A stretch of DNA of 41,270 nt. Origin: a virus. The notes beneath the pieces were generated by a model. That model was not told the origin of the DNA. It did no database searches and saw only the letters and a list, made by a program, of their open reading frames with translations. Numbering within the stretch: position 1 is the first letter of the stretch; the number at the start of each line of letters is the position of its first letter. Of this stretch, positions 1 through 5,795 are shown piece after piece. The stretch is from positions 1-41,270 of the IMG/VR virus record IMGVR_UViG_3300044648_000120; one strand, written 5' to 3'. A program made the translations under genes and the position numbers.

Positions 1-102
1 AAGGTGCTAGAGGCGAATGACGGGGATCATATTATCACGCCGGACAGTGACGCGCAACGTGCCCAGGCCTGGCTGGACGCGCACAAGGAGCAGGCTCAAT
101 GA
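1..102 (+). CDS. 3' end of an unknown rightward gene (5' truncated)
   Basis: The frame is open from the first base and gives 33 residues ending in DAHKEQAQ before TGA. The composition (many Ala, Gln, Asp) is that of a soluble protein. The start lies outside the window, so the product cannot be named. Its last 7 bases overlap the 3' end of the leftward gene at 96-314, so the two genes converge. Joining the two ends of the window directly would not restore this frame. Confidence 0.55.
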   Translation, partial: KVLEANDGDHIITPDSDAQRAQAWLDAHKEQAQ

Positions 103-314
103 TTCCCGTCATTGCTTTCAACATTCTCGGTCGGCGGCTTGATAATGTCCTGGATCGTGCGCTGCTCCTGCTCTTTGATCCGATCATAGAGCGGGAGCCC
201 CAGGTTGACGAGGTACTGGATGGTGGCTCCAACGGTCATTTTCCGTTCATCAGCGACTGCTTTGACCTTGGCATACCACTCTTTCGAGGCCTGAAAGCCG
301 TTAATGTTGGTCAT
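96..314 (-). CDS. small ribbon-helix-helix-like DNA-binding protein, probable repressor
   Basis: A 72-residue protein. A short N-terminal strand (NINGFQAS) is followed by two helices (KEWYAKVKAVADERKMT and VGATIQYLVNLGLPLY), the order seen in MetJ/Arc-type ribbon-helix-helix repressors; the tail is polar. The ATG at 314 is chosen because GGGGAG sits 7 bases upstream; a longer reading upstream has no such site. It is the only leftward gene in the left part of the window and is transcribed away from the plus-strand block. Between the two lie divergent promoters, direct repeats and a palindrome, which fits a regulator acting on its own and the opposite promoter. The fold is inferred from the sequence pattern only. 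Confidence 0.6.
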   Translation of the reverse strand: MTNINGFQASKEWYAKVKAVADERKMTVGATIQYLVNLGLPLYDRIKEQEQRTIQDIIKPPTENVESNDGNH

Positions 315-357
315 CGTTCTCCCCTGTTTCAACAAGAACGAACCGGCCATTGCGTTG

Positions 358-386
358 ACCCTAGTCCGAGATTGTCTGTCAGTCAA
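358..386 (-). promoter_or_regulatory. probable sigma-70-type promoter of the leftward regulator gene
   Basis: On the minus strand TTGACT (386-381) is separated by exactly 17 bases from TAGGGT (363-358). Transcription would start near 351, leaving a leader of about 36 bases before the ATG at 314. The -35 box is good and the -10 box is poor. The motif ATTGTTGACT also occurs on the plus strand near 40723, upstream of the late operon. Confidence 0.4.
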
Positions 387-388
387 CA

Positions 389-426
389 ATTAAATGATAA
401 TAATTTTCAATTGCACGCATTAAATG
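389..426. repeat. pair of direct repeats ATTAAATG, 30 bases apart
   Basis: ATTAAATG occurs at 389-396 and again at 419-426, a centre-to-centre distance of 30 bases or about three helical turns. The stretch between is very AT-rich (ATGATAATAATTTTCAATTG). It lies between the two divergent promoters, the usual place for an operator pair bound by a small dimeric repressor such as the ribbon-helix-helix protein encoded next door. Confidence 0.4.
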
Positions 427-429
427 TAC

Positions 430-456
430 TTGACAGATCTTAGAAAAACGTATACA
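430..456 (+). promoter_or_regulatory. probable early rightward promoter
   Basis: A perfect -35 box TTGACA (430-435) is followed after 15 bases by TATACA (451-456). The spacing is shorter than the optimal 17, so it may need an activator or be weak. Transcription would begin around 463, just before or inside the palindrome at 467-484, and lead into the gene at 500. Confidence 0.45.
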
Positions 457-466
457 GCATTCGGCA

Positions 467-484
467 ACTAGGGGTTCCCCTAGT
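467..484. promoter_or_regulatory. palindrome ACTAGGGG-TT-CCCCTAGT, operator or 5'-leader hairpin
   Basis: Two perfect 8-base arms flank a TT centre. It lies between the predicted transcription start and the ATG at 500. As DNA it could be an operator. As RNA the two-base loop would strain a hairpin, so the DNA role is more likely. Confidence 0.45.
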
Positions 485-499
485 GAGGCTATCATAACA

Positions 500-949
500 A
501 TGCCTACGCTCCATCGAGAACTCGTCCTCCCCGGCCTGGATTCGCTCGTCAACCGTCAAGAGATTGACGCCGTTTCGATGGGCGACGGCACCTACAAGCT
601 CACGTTCATTGTGAAATCTGAGTCTATGGCGATGCTGGTCCAAACGATACGGATGATTTCCCTAGTCAGTGACCGGATCTATAAAGAGGTGGATCGGGCC
701 GCCATTGTAGAACGGTCTGATGAACAGGTGGCGGTCCTGCGCGAGGATGAACAGGCCGTGGCCCTGTTCTATTGGACGCTCCGGGACAAGGGCTTTAAGC
801 ATCGCCAGGCGGTCCAGATCACGCACGGGGACTGTCCCACGGTCAAGCACCGGAACTTTTCCAAGGCCGATATCTGGCACTTTGCGAAGTGTTACCCGAA
901 GGAGTCAATCTGTTTGCCGGAACGCAATGAACTGGAGGTGATCGTATGA
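500..949 (+). CDS. unknown 149-residue protein, first gene of the rightward block
   Basis: No family was recognised. The protein is soluble, with a central part rich in Val, Glu and Asp and a C-terminal part holding HGDCPTVKHRNFSK and two further Cys residues; no metal-site pattern is clear. The ATG follows a weak GTGAGG and the palindrome at 467-484. Position directly behind the regulated promoter suggests an immediate-early role, but nothing in the residues shows a function. The stop overlaps the next start in ATGA. Confidence 0.7.
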   Translation: MPTLHRELVLPGLDSLVNRQEIDAVSMGDGTYKLTFIVKSESMAMLVQTIRMISLVSDRIYKEVDRAAIVERSDEQVAVLREDEQAVALFYWTLRDKGFKHRQAVQITHGDCPTVKHRNFSKADIWHFAKCYPKESICLPERNELEVIV

Positions 950-1128
950 ACCAGTCCTGGTGCTTGTCCGACGCTGAATGCAACTTTAACAAGGCCCTGA
1001 TCATGGAACTGGTCGAGCGGGTCCAGAAGCTGGAGAAGGTGATTGTCCAGCTCTATGGCCAGGACATGCTCGATATGATTAACACGTGGCCGATTGAAAA
1101 GGAGGTGAATCATGGTACGGGAGAATAA
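946..1128 (+). CDS. unknown small protein (60 residues) with a short coiled-coil stretch
   Basis: It starts within ATGA of the previous gene after the ribosome site GGAGGTGAT. The middle (MELVERVQKLEKVIVQLYG) has heptad-like spacing of Leu and Val and could dimerise. No family was recognised. Its 3' end overlaps the next small gene by 17 bases. Confidence 0.6.
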   Translation: MNQSWCLSDAECNFNKALIMELVERVQKLEKVIVQLYGQDMLDMINTWPIEKEVNHGTGE

Positions 1129-1273
1129 ACGGGTCCAGAGCACGAACCGGGAGCTGCACGAGGCCATGTTGCTGGCGAAGTTCCAGGAACAGGCCGGGTA
1201 TCATGTGCCGTGGGTACTCATTGCCATTGGCCTGGGCGGGCTGTGGTGGGTCTTGTGCGGGATTGTGCTGTAG
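1112..1273 (+). CDS. small single-span membrane protein (53 residues)
   Basis: A polar, charged N-terminal half (about residues 1-30) is followed by one hydrophobic segment of about 20 residues (VPWVLIAIGLGGLWWVLCGIV) ending at the C-terminus, typical of a small inner-membrane protein. The start is fixed by a very strong ribosome site, AAAAGGAGGTG, 5 bases upstream. It overlaps the preceding frame and is one of about eight tiny membrane proteins in the early block. Function unknown; phage proteins of this shape often act on the host membrane or on superinfection. Confidence 0.6.
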   Translation: MVRENKRVQSTNRELHEAMLLAKFQEQAGYHVPWVLIAIGLGGLWWVLCGIVL

Positions 1274-1308
1274 GTGGCACGTATTTTGACACGGCAAAGG
1301 AGGTGAAT

Positions 1309-1452
1309 ATGGGCGAGCATGAAATTGCAATGTTGCTAGACCCTCACGATGCAGCACTAGAGATCATTAACTTGAGGGATCGAGTAGATGAACTGGAAGC
1401 GTTGGTGCAGCGGTTAATCACACTGAACGATCTAAGGGAGGTAGAGCGATGA
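1309..1452 (+). CDS. small coiled-coil protein (47 residues), unknown
   Basis: The ATG at 1309 is preceded by AAAGGAGGTGAAT, nearly identical to the leader of the gene at 1112, so it is preferred over a longer upstream reading. Residues 18-47 (EIINLRDRVDELEALVQRL and on) form a clear leucine heptad pattern, so the protein probably dimerises. No family was recognised. The stop overlaps the next start by 4 bases. Confidence 0.6.
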   Translation: MGEHEIAMLLDPHDAALEIINLRDRVDELEALVQRLITLNDLREVER

Positions 1453-1646
1453 ATTTCGTGGACGTAGAGGAGCGGGAACGCACCTATCATTACAGTGACG
1501 GCGGGAAGGTGTCGATCAAGAACGTGGCCTGTATTAGCGTGTCCGATAGTGGGCATCACCGTATCACCACTAAGGACGATACAAAATACATCATTGCTCC
1601 AGGCTGGCGGTATGTCGAGCTGGACATGGACGAATGGACATTTTAA
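1449..1646 (+). CDS. unknown 65-residue protein, beta-rich
   Basis: Alternating hydrophobic and polar residues (KVSIKNVACISVSD, HHRITTKDDTKYIIA) suggest a small beta-sheet protein. The start overlaps the previous stop (ATGA) and follows AAGGGAGGTAG. No family was recognised. Confidence 0.65.
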   Translation: MNFVDVEERERTYHYSDGGKVSIKNVACISVSDSGHHRITTKDDTKYIIAPGWRYVELDMDEWTF

Positions 1647-1658
1647 AGGAGGCGAATC

Positions 1659-1823
1659 ATGTTTTATCAGGAACAGATCCTGGACGGGGTGCTGTGCTGG
1701 AGGAACAGCCCGGACGGGGCCTGGACACCGTTTACAGTCGAGGAATTGACCGAGCGGATCAGGCGAATGGAAAAGCGCTTGAACTATATGCTGAACAAAT
1801 TCATGAAAGGCGATGCGGTATGA
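1659..1823 (+). CDS. unknown small protein (54 residues)
   Basis: A frame not visible as a long reading, but supported by the strong leader AAAGGAGGCGAATC before ATG and by ATGA coupling to the next gene. The product has an aromatic N-terminal half (FYQEQILDG, CWRNSPDGAWTPF) and a C-terminal helix TVEELTERIRRMEKRL. The leader matches those of the genes at 1112 and 1309, pointing to duplicated gene-start cassettes. Function unknown. Confidence 0.55.
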   Translation: MFYQEQILDGVLCWRNSPDGAWTPFTVEELTERIRRMEKRLNYMLNKFMKGDAV

Positions 1824-2026
1824 GCGAAACAGAGGAGGAGAAGAAAATTGATCTGTGCGTGAACTGTGGCCGGACCTTCGAGCCGAGCCCGACCATGTTC
1901 GGCTGGGCTGGCGTGATCTGGACACGGTATTGCGAGAAGTGTGTTGTGTTTAATAACTGGAATCAGAGTCGGTTGCGTTACCGTCCCTATCAACTACCAA
2001 TTGAACGACCAAAGAAAGGAGCCTAG
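1820..2026 (+). CDS. small zinc-finger-like protein (68 residues)
   Basis: CVNC near residue 13 and CEKC near residue 38 form two Cys-x2-Cys knuckles about 22 residues apart, the layout of a small treble-clef or zinc-ribbon finger. The C-terminus is basic (RLRYRPYQLPIERPKKGA). The ATG at 1820 is chosen because it overlaps the previous stop in ATGA, and AGGCGATGCG lies just upstream. Nucleic-acid or protein binding is likely from the pattern but not proven. Confidence 0.65.
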   Translation: MSETEEEKKIDLCVNCGRTFEPSPTMFGWAGVIWTRYCEKCVVFNNWNQSRLRYRPYQLPIERPKKGA

Positions 2027-2028
2027 CC

Positions 2029-2238
2029 ATGACTTGCCCAAAATGTACAACTGGCCTCTTAATCATTGAGCGCAATTACGATGCCCACGAAGGGCGCGGG
2101 TACTTGACCATGACCAAGTGCCTCTGTTGCGGGTTCTATGACGATGACACGATGCGGGCCAATCGCCAGGCCACGAACAGTTCATTTCCGACCTTTAAGT
2201 CACGTGAAATGACACGGTACGAGGAGGTGTTAAAGTGA
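2029..2238 (+). CDS. small zinc-ribbon protein (69 residues)
   Basis: CPKC at residues 3-6 and CLCC near residue 32 give two Cys knuckles, as in zinc ribbons of transcription and RNA-associated proteins. It is the second Cys-knuckle protein in a row after the gene at 1820. The start follows AAAGAAAGGAGCC. The stop overlaps the GTG start of the next gene. Confidence 0.65.
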   Translation: MTCPKCTTGLLIIERNYDAHEGRGYLTMTKCLCCGFYDDDTMRANRQATNSSFPTFKSREMTRYEEVLK

Positions 2239-2387
2239 GCTACGACGACATTGACGACACACAATTCGTCCATTTGCCAAACAGAATCAGCGCACAGCTT
2301 GACCGGGAACTGAGCGAGGAAGAGGAGCTAAACGAGATGATTGAAGGGCTCATGATGCTTGAAATGGCAGAGGAGGAGGAATTATGA
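2235..2387 (+). CDS. very acidic small protein (50 residues), GTG start
   Basis: It begins with GTG in a 4-base overlap (GTGA) behind GAGGAGGTG and ends in ATGA coupling. The product has long acidic runs (ELSEEEELNEM, MAEEEEL) and a predicted net charge far below zero. Small acidic phage proteins can mimic DNA or bind host nucleic-acid enzymes, but that is only a possibility here. No family was recognised. Confidence 0.5.
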   Translation: MSYDDIDDTQFVHLPNRISAQLDRELSEEEELNEMIEGLMMLEMAEEEEL

Positions 2388-2572
2388 GTAACACCTTTCG
2401 AGGCCCAGTCACCAGCGACATCGAGAACCTGTTCCTGCGCTATGGCGTGGACCCGTTCCGGTATCCAGAACTGGTCCGGGGCCTGATGAACTATATTTAC
2501 GATGAAAAAATTGCCACGGTAAAAGATACGCAAAAACACGTGACAAATACGATAGAAGATGCTAAGATCTAA
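2384..2572 (+). CDS. unknown 62-residue protein
   Basis: The start lies in ATGA overlap behind GAGGAGGAATT. The product looks helical and soluble (DIENLFLRYGVDPFRYPELV). No family was recognised. It directly precedes the sigma-like gene. Confidence 0.6.
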   Translation: MSNTFRGPVTSDIENLFLRYGVDPFRYPELVRGLMNYIYDEKIATVKDTQKHVTNTIEDAKI

Positions 2573-2575
2573 TGA

Positions 2576-2839
2576 ATGACACGTACAGAGTTTGAAGCCA
2601 TGTACCAGATCCTGTTCCCAGAACTGGCCCGGTCGCTTGTCCGGGCCGGATACCAAGACGGACCAGACGCGATGCAGACCGTGTACGTGTCCTGTATCGA
2701 GGACAAGTCCTACCGGGGCTACTGGGCCAAGGACAAGGCCTGGCTGGAGACACAGGTCTGGAACCTGGCCAAGAAACAGCACTGGGCACGTATGCGTGAA
2801 CTAACCAACAACAACAACAATGGAGGGGCAGATGAGTGA
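2576..2839 (+). CDS. sigma-70 region-2-like mini protein (87 residues)
   Basis: Residues 5-75 follow the pattern of region 2 of ECF-type sigma factors: FEAMYQILFPELARSLVRAG, then DAMQTVYVSCIED (in place of the usual D/E-D-A-x-Q-E/D-x-F), then AWLETQVWNLAKKQHWARMR (in place of W-L-x-x-I-A-x-N and a basic end). Region 4, which reads the -35 box, is absent; the protein ends in an Asn run and a short acidic tail. It could redirect host RNA polymerase through -10 contacts, act with a separate partner, or sequester core enzyme. The ribosome site is weak. The Asn run is encoded by AAC triplets that extend to the ribosome site of the next gene. The family assignment is an inference from motif order. 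Confidence 0.55.
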   Translation: MTRTEFEAMYQILFPELARSLVRAGYQDGPDAMQTVYVSCIEDKSYRGYWAKDKAWLETQVWNLAKKQHWARMRELTNNNNNGGADE

Positions 2840-3206
2840 CGAAGCGGGAACCATAGAGGAAACGGAAGTGTTACAGAGCGGGATGCTGGTCAATCTGAGT
2901 GCGTCAGCCCTGTACAAGGCTGATGACGTGAAAGAGAACGACCTGATCCTGCACGTGGCGGGGCTGAAGCAGCGCACGTTCGATGACGGCACCAAGGCCT
3001 GGATCTTGTGTTTCCAGGAAGAAGGCCCGAGCCTGCGCCTGAACAATACCAACCGGGAAAAGCTCATGGAGATCATGGGCAGTGGCCGGATTGATGACAT
3101 GATCGGTAGGGCCGTTCGGTTGTACTACGACAAGAACGTGACCATGGGCAGCAAGAAGGTCGGCGGCATTCGTCTGGAACGGGCCGAGGATTTAGCAGGA
3201 GCCTAA
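2832..3206 (+). CDS. phage OB-fold-like DNA-metabolism protein (124 residues), function unconfirmed
   Basis: The C-terminal half holds a pattern often seen in small phage proteins encoded near recombination genes: LRLNNTNREKLMEIMGSGRIDDMIGRAVRLYYDKNV split into N-x-T-N, a G-x-x-I/D-D-M-I-G turn and V-x-L-Y. The alternating strands fit an OB-like barrel. The start at 2832 follows TGGAGGGGCAG and is preferred over the ATG at 2820, which would overlap its own ribosome site. A role near DNA recombination or repair is inferred from the Cas4-like nuclease four genes downstream. Confidence 0.6.
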   Translation: MSDEAGTIEETEVLQSGMLVNLSASALYKADDVKENDLILHVAGLKQRTFDDGTKAWILCFQEEGPSLRLNNTNREKLMEIMGSGRIDDMIGRAVRLYYDKNVTMGSKKVGGIRLERAEDLAGA

Positions 3207-3207
3207 C

Positions 3208-3342
3208 ATGGATATTATGGATATTCCCGCGATGTTGTTCGTAGGAGTCGTGTCGCTGCTCATGCTGTGTCTGACGGTAGTGGTTGCGTCAGGGATCATC
3301 ATAGTGTTCTGGGATATGTTCAAAATGATCTGGGGATTCTAA
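3208..3342 (+). CDS. small membrane protein (44 residues)
   Basis: A 10-residue head is followed by about 27 hydrophobic residues (LFVGVVSLLMLCLTVVVASG and on) and a short aromatic C-terminus (FWDMFKMIWGF). A single membrane helix is clear. Its last base is the first base of the next ATG (TAATG), so the two membrane proteins are translationally coupled. Function unknown. Confidence 0.55.
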   Translation: MDIMDIPAMLFVGVVSLLMLCLTVVVASGIIIVFWDMFKMIWGF

Positions 3343-3467
3343 TGACCCATCTCAAGTCCTTTGCCCTGTCCGTCCTGGCGCTGGTCCTGGTCCTGCCTCT
3401 GATGCTGGTCCTGGCGCTGGGACATGGGCTGTGGCAGATCAAGTTCTGGGGGAGGAAATTGTTATGA
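3342..3467 (+). CDS. small membrane protein (41 residues) encoded by Leu/Val-rich repeats
   Basis: After MTHLKSFA the product is an almost pure Leu/Val/Ala helix (about residues 9-28) and ends with basic residues (KFWGRKLL), so the C-terminus probably faces the cytoplasm. The DNA is built from near-repeats of CTGGTCCTG, suggesting growth by slippage. The start is chosen for TAATG coupling to the gene before. Function unknown. Confidence 0.55.
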   Translation: MTHLKSFALSVLALVLVLPLMLVLALGHGLWQIKFWGRKLL

Positions 3468-3637
3468 CCGTCGCTGAATTGCGCAAGAAACTGGAACAGT
3501 TCGGACCAGGGCGACAGGTGAAAATTAGCCTGGCCAAGCAAGATACGCGAGAAGAAGTGTATCAAGTTGATCGTGCAGTTACTGGCGTTGAACTTTATGG
3601 CGAAAGCGTATGGATAAACTATGACGACTCCTACTGA
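3464..3637 (+). CDS. unknown 57-residue protein
   Basis: It starts in ATGA overlap behind GGAGGAAATT. The N-terminal MTVAELRKKLEQFGPGRQVKI resembles the opening of many small phage proteins with a helix followed by beta strands. No family was firmly recognised. The 3' end overlaps the nuclease gene by 17 bases. Confidence 0.6.
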   Translation: MTVAELRKKLEQFGPGRQVKISLAKQDTREEVYQVDRAVTGVELYGESVWINYDDSY

Positions 3638-4652
3638 ACTCATCACCTCCGGCCAGCTCTTTGATCCAGTCGAGCCGGTACAGCGCCAGACGCTGGTCGC
3701 CAATCAAATGACCGCATATCTGGAGAGCGAGCAGAAGACGCTCAATGAATCGATCCTGAACGAGATGCTGGCCGCGTTTAAGAAAGCGATCACGCGCCAG
3801 CTCATGCAACCGCGCATGAACCGGACCGGCTACGAGTCCACGACCAGTTACACGGGGCCGTGCGCCAGAAAGGCCCGGCTCCAGTACGATGGCGTGAAAG
3901 GGGAACCGGTCCAGGCCCGGACCATGATGAAGTTCTTGTTAGGTGACATGGTCGAACTGTCTGCTATTGGTGTGGCACAATTGGCTGGTGTGACCTTAGT
4001 CGATAATAACCGGGACCTGTTCGTGACCGGCAAGGACGGGGTCAAGGTCAATGTCCATCCTGACGGTCGAGTGGTGGACGTGTTCCTGGACAATCCTGAT
4101 CTATCGCAACACTATAACTTTGAATGTAAGAGCACAAATTCACAGACCTTTGACAAGTGGCTGGAGCAGGGCGGGCCGGATGATTCCTGGGGCTACCTGA
4201 CCCAGTGCTCGATCGAGATCGCAGCCTGGCGCGAAGCTGGCTATGACGTGGACAGTACCTGTTTCGTGGCCGTCTCAACTGGCTCCCGCCAAGGCTCAAT
4301 TGCAGAATGGATCATTCCGTATGATCAGAAACTGGTCGATAAATGGCACGAAAGGCGTGCCATGGCCCGGCACGAGACAATTCCGCCAGTCCCGTTTGAA
4401 CTGGAAGACGAAACCGAGTACAAGGCGGGCAAGGTGATTGACGCGGAGGCGTTTGTCTATGGCGAGGCCAAGCCACGGGTCAATGCGAAGGGCGCAGTGT
4501 ATGGATGGGACATCTGCACGGGCCGTAAGATACTCCCGATGGTGTGCTCGTACTGCTCCTTTAAGCAGCATTGTCATCCCGGTGCGGAAATGGAAATAAA
4601 AGGCGGGCGTCCTGTTTGGGTTGTGGCGAAGGAGGGACGCGATGAACGGTGA
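3621..4652 (+). CDS. Cas4/RecB-like PD-(D/E)xK nuclease with an Fe-S cluster site
   Basis: A 343-residue protein. The nuclease core shows G108-D109-M-V-E112, HPDGR with D148, then the E168-C-K170 catalytic pair and Q195, the motif order of RecB-family nucleases. Four Cys frame the core: C81 at the start of motif CARKARLQ, and C309, C312 and C318 near the end (CSYCSFKQHC), the arrangement that binds a 4Fe-4S cluster in Cas4 and AddB. The expected activity is exonuclease action on DNA ends during recombination or replication. There are no other CRISPR genes, so a Cas4-like phage exonuclease is meant, not an adaptation protein. The OB-like gene upstream and the exonuclease and resolvase downstream support a recombination set. 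Confidence 0.85.
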   Translation: MTTPTELITSGQLFDPVEPVQRQTLVANQMTAYLESEQKTLNESILNEMLAAFKKAITRQLMQPRMNRTGYESTTSYTGPCARKARLQYDGVKGEPVQARTMMKFLLGDMVELSAIGVAQLAGVTLVDNNRDLFVTGKDGVKVNVHPDGRVVDVFLDNPDLSQHYNFECKSTNSQTFDKWLEQGGPDDSWGYLTQCSIEIAAWREAGYDVDSTCFVAVSTGSRQGSIAEWIIPYDQKLVDKWHERRAMARHETIPPVPFELEDETEYKAGKVIDAEAFVYGEAKPRVNAKGAVYGWDICTGRKILPMVCSYCSFKQHCHPGAEMEIKGGRPVWVVAKEGRDER

Positions 4653-5172
4653 TCCATTCATGGCTGAATTACGCCGCTTACAAGCTGAGAACCGCGCCCT
4701 GCACAGCCAGGTGGGCGTCTTAACCGAACGGGTCAAATTGGATGACATCGCTATTGAGACCTACCAGGCCAGAATCACGGCGCTGGAGAATGATTTAGCT
4801 GATGCCCTTGACCTGAAAAACGGCTGTGGTCCAACTGTTCTGACAGCGATGAAGCAGCGCATCACGCAGTTGGAGGCGCAATTACTTCGATGGGGTCGCT
4901 GGACACCTGAACATAATATTGAGCAATGGTTGAGGGAAGAACAGCAACGCCTCGACGAAGCACAGCAGCGCATCACGCAGCTTGAGGCTGACATCGTGCG
5001 ATTAAGGGCGAAATGGGAAGAACGTCGAGCCAACCTGATTGAGCATTATGAGCAGCGCATCACGCAACTGGAAGGGGCGCTGAAGGAGCAGATGAGACAA
5101 ATGGACTTTCCTGATTTACCACCAGCGTTTGCTGCGACCATGAAGCGCATGATGAGTGAGGCACTAGCATGA
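4642..5172 (+). CDS. coiled-coil protein with repeated QRITQLE units (176 residues)
   Basis: Almost the entire length is a leucine/isoleucine heptad pattern. The unit QRITQLE recurs three times, at about residues 73, 110 and 138, and the underlying DNA AGCAGCGCATCACGCA is conserved at 4856, 4966 and 5052, which points to recent duplication. The start at 4642 follows AAGGAGGGACGCG. It is probably a long rod or dimeric scaffold in the cytoplasm; no catalytic motif is seen. Function unknown. Confidence 0.7.
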   Translation: MNGDPFMAELRRLQAENRALHSQVGVLTERVKLDDIAIETYQARITALENDLADALDLKNGCGPTVLTAMKQRITQLEAQLLRWGRWTPEHNIEQWLREEQQRLDEAQQRITQLEADIVRLRAKWEERRANLIEHYEQRITQLEGALKEQMRQMDFPDLPPAFAATMKRMMSEALA

Positions 5173-5234
5173 AACTCCCAACAATCAACCCAAATGCAAA
5201 GCCGTGCCCGAAGGACCCAACCTGTGCGGATTAA
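5169..5234 (+). CDS. possible 21-residue Cys-containing peptide
   Basis: The ATG overlaps the stop of the coiled-coil gene (ATGA) and the frame ends just before the ribosome site of the next gene. The product contains KPCPKDPTCAD with two Cys. The gene fills a gap of about 70 bases in a block that otherwise has none, which is the main argument for it. Confidence 0.3.
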   Translation: MKLPTINPNAKPCPKDPTCAD

Positions 5235-5244
5235 GGAGGCAGTT

Positions 5245-5385
5245 ATGGACTATGTCGAGGCCTGGGAATATCTGCACGATGAAATGCGCCTGTACTTTAC
5301 CGGCGACCGAAACTATGACAAGGACATGGAAGCGATAGAGGCCGTCAATGGAGCGATCTATCGCCTGAAGGGCCTAGAGAAATGA
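5245..5385 (+). CDS. unknown acidic 46-residue protein
   Basis: The ATG at 5245 has TTAAGGAGGCAGTT upstream and is preferred over an earlier in-frame ATG. The product is acidic and helical (YVEAWEYLHDEMRLY). ATGA links it to the next gene. No family was recognised. Confidence 0.6.
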   Translation: MDYVEAWEYLHDEMRLYFTGDRNYDKDMEAIEAVNGAIYRLKGLEK

Positions 5386-5795
5386 GCCAGGACCAGCTCA
5401 ATAGAATTGAACAGAAACTGGACCAGCTCCTGGAGGAGATGAAGAAGGTCACTTCGGGCGCTCGCCGCCTGAAGTCGAGCGCAGCGATGAAGCAGACGGA
5501 CGAGGAATGGTTGGCTGAAACGAAGCAGGCCTATCACTGGGTAGACTGGCCCACGGAACTGACCAAGATGCAGACCTGGCTGGCGCTGCCAAAGAACAAG
5601 GGCAGACACATGACCAGAGACTTTATCCTGAAATGGATTAATAAGATCCCGGCTCCGGTCCAGGTCAAGGTGCCGGTCCAGGCCCCGCCCGCGTACAAGA
5701 AAACAGAAAATGCCAATATCAAGGGCGAGCCACCACCGCCTGAAGTGGCACGTCAATTGTCACGTTTGATGGGCGGGGAATGGGGGAGAATGTGA
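5382..5795 (+). CDS. phage replication-associated-like protein (137 residues)
   Basis: The N-terminus is a short coiled coil (LNRIEQKLDQLLEEM). The centre has WVDWPTELTKMQTWL followed by NKGRHMTRDFILKWINK, which resembles the short C-terminal module of many phage replisome-organiser or replication-initiation proteins (a W/L-x-x-N-P-x-K...R-F-I-x-x-W-L pattern). The remainder is Pro- and Val-rich linker. A role in replication is therefore suggested but the usual winged-helix part is absent. ATGA coupling joins it to the gene before. Confidence 0.5.
   Translation: MSQDQLNRIEQKLDQLLEEMKKVTSGARRLKSSAAMKQTDEEWLAETKQAYHWVDWPTELTKMQTWLALPKNKGRHMTRDFILKWINKIPAPVQVKVPVQAPPAYKKTENANIKGEPPPPEVARQLSRLMGGEWGRM

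Noticed and set aside
3621-4652. part of a CRISPR-Cas adaptation module
   Set aside because: No cas1, cas2 or repeat array is present; the nuclease stands with phage recombination genes.
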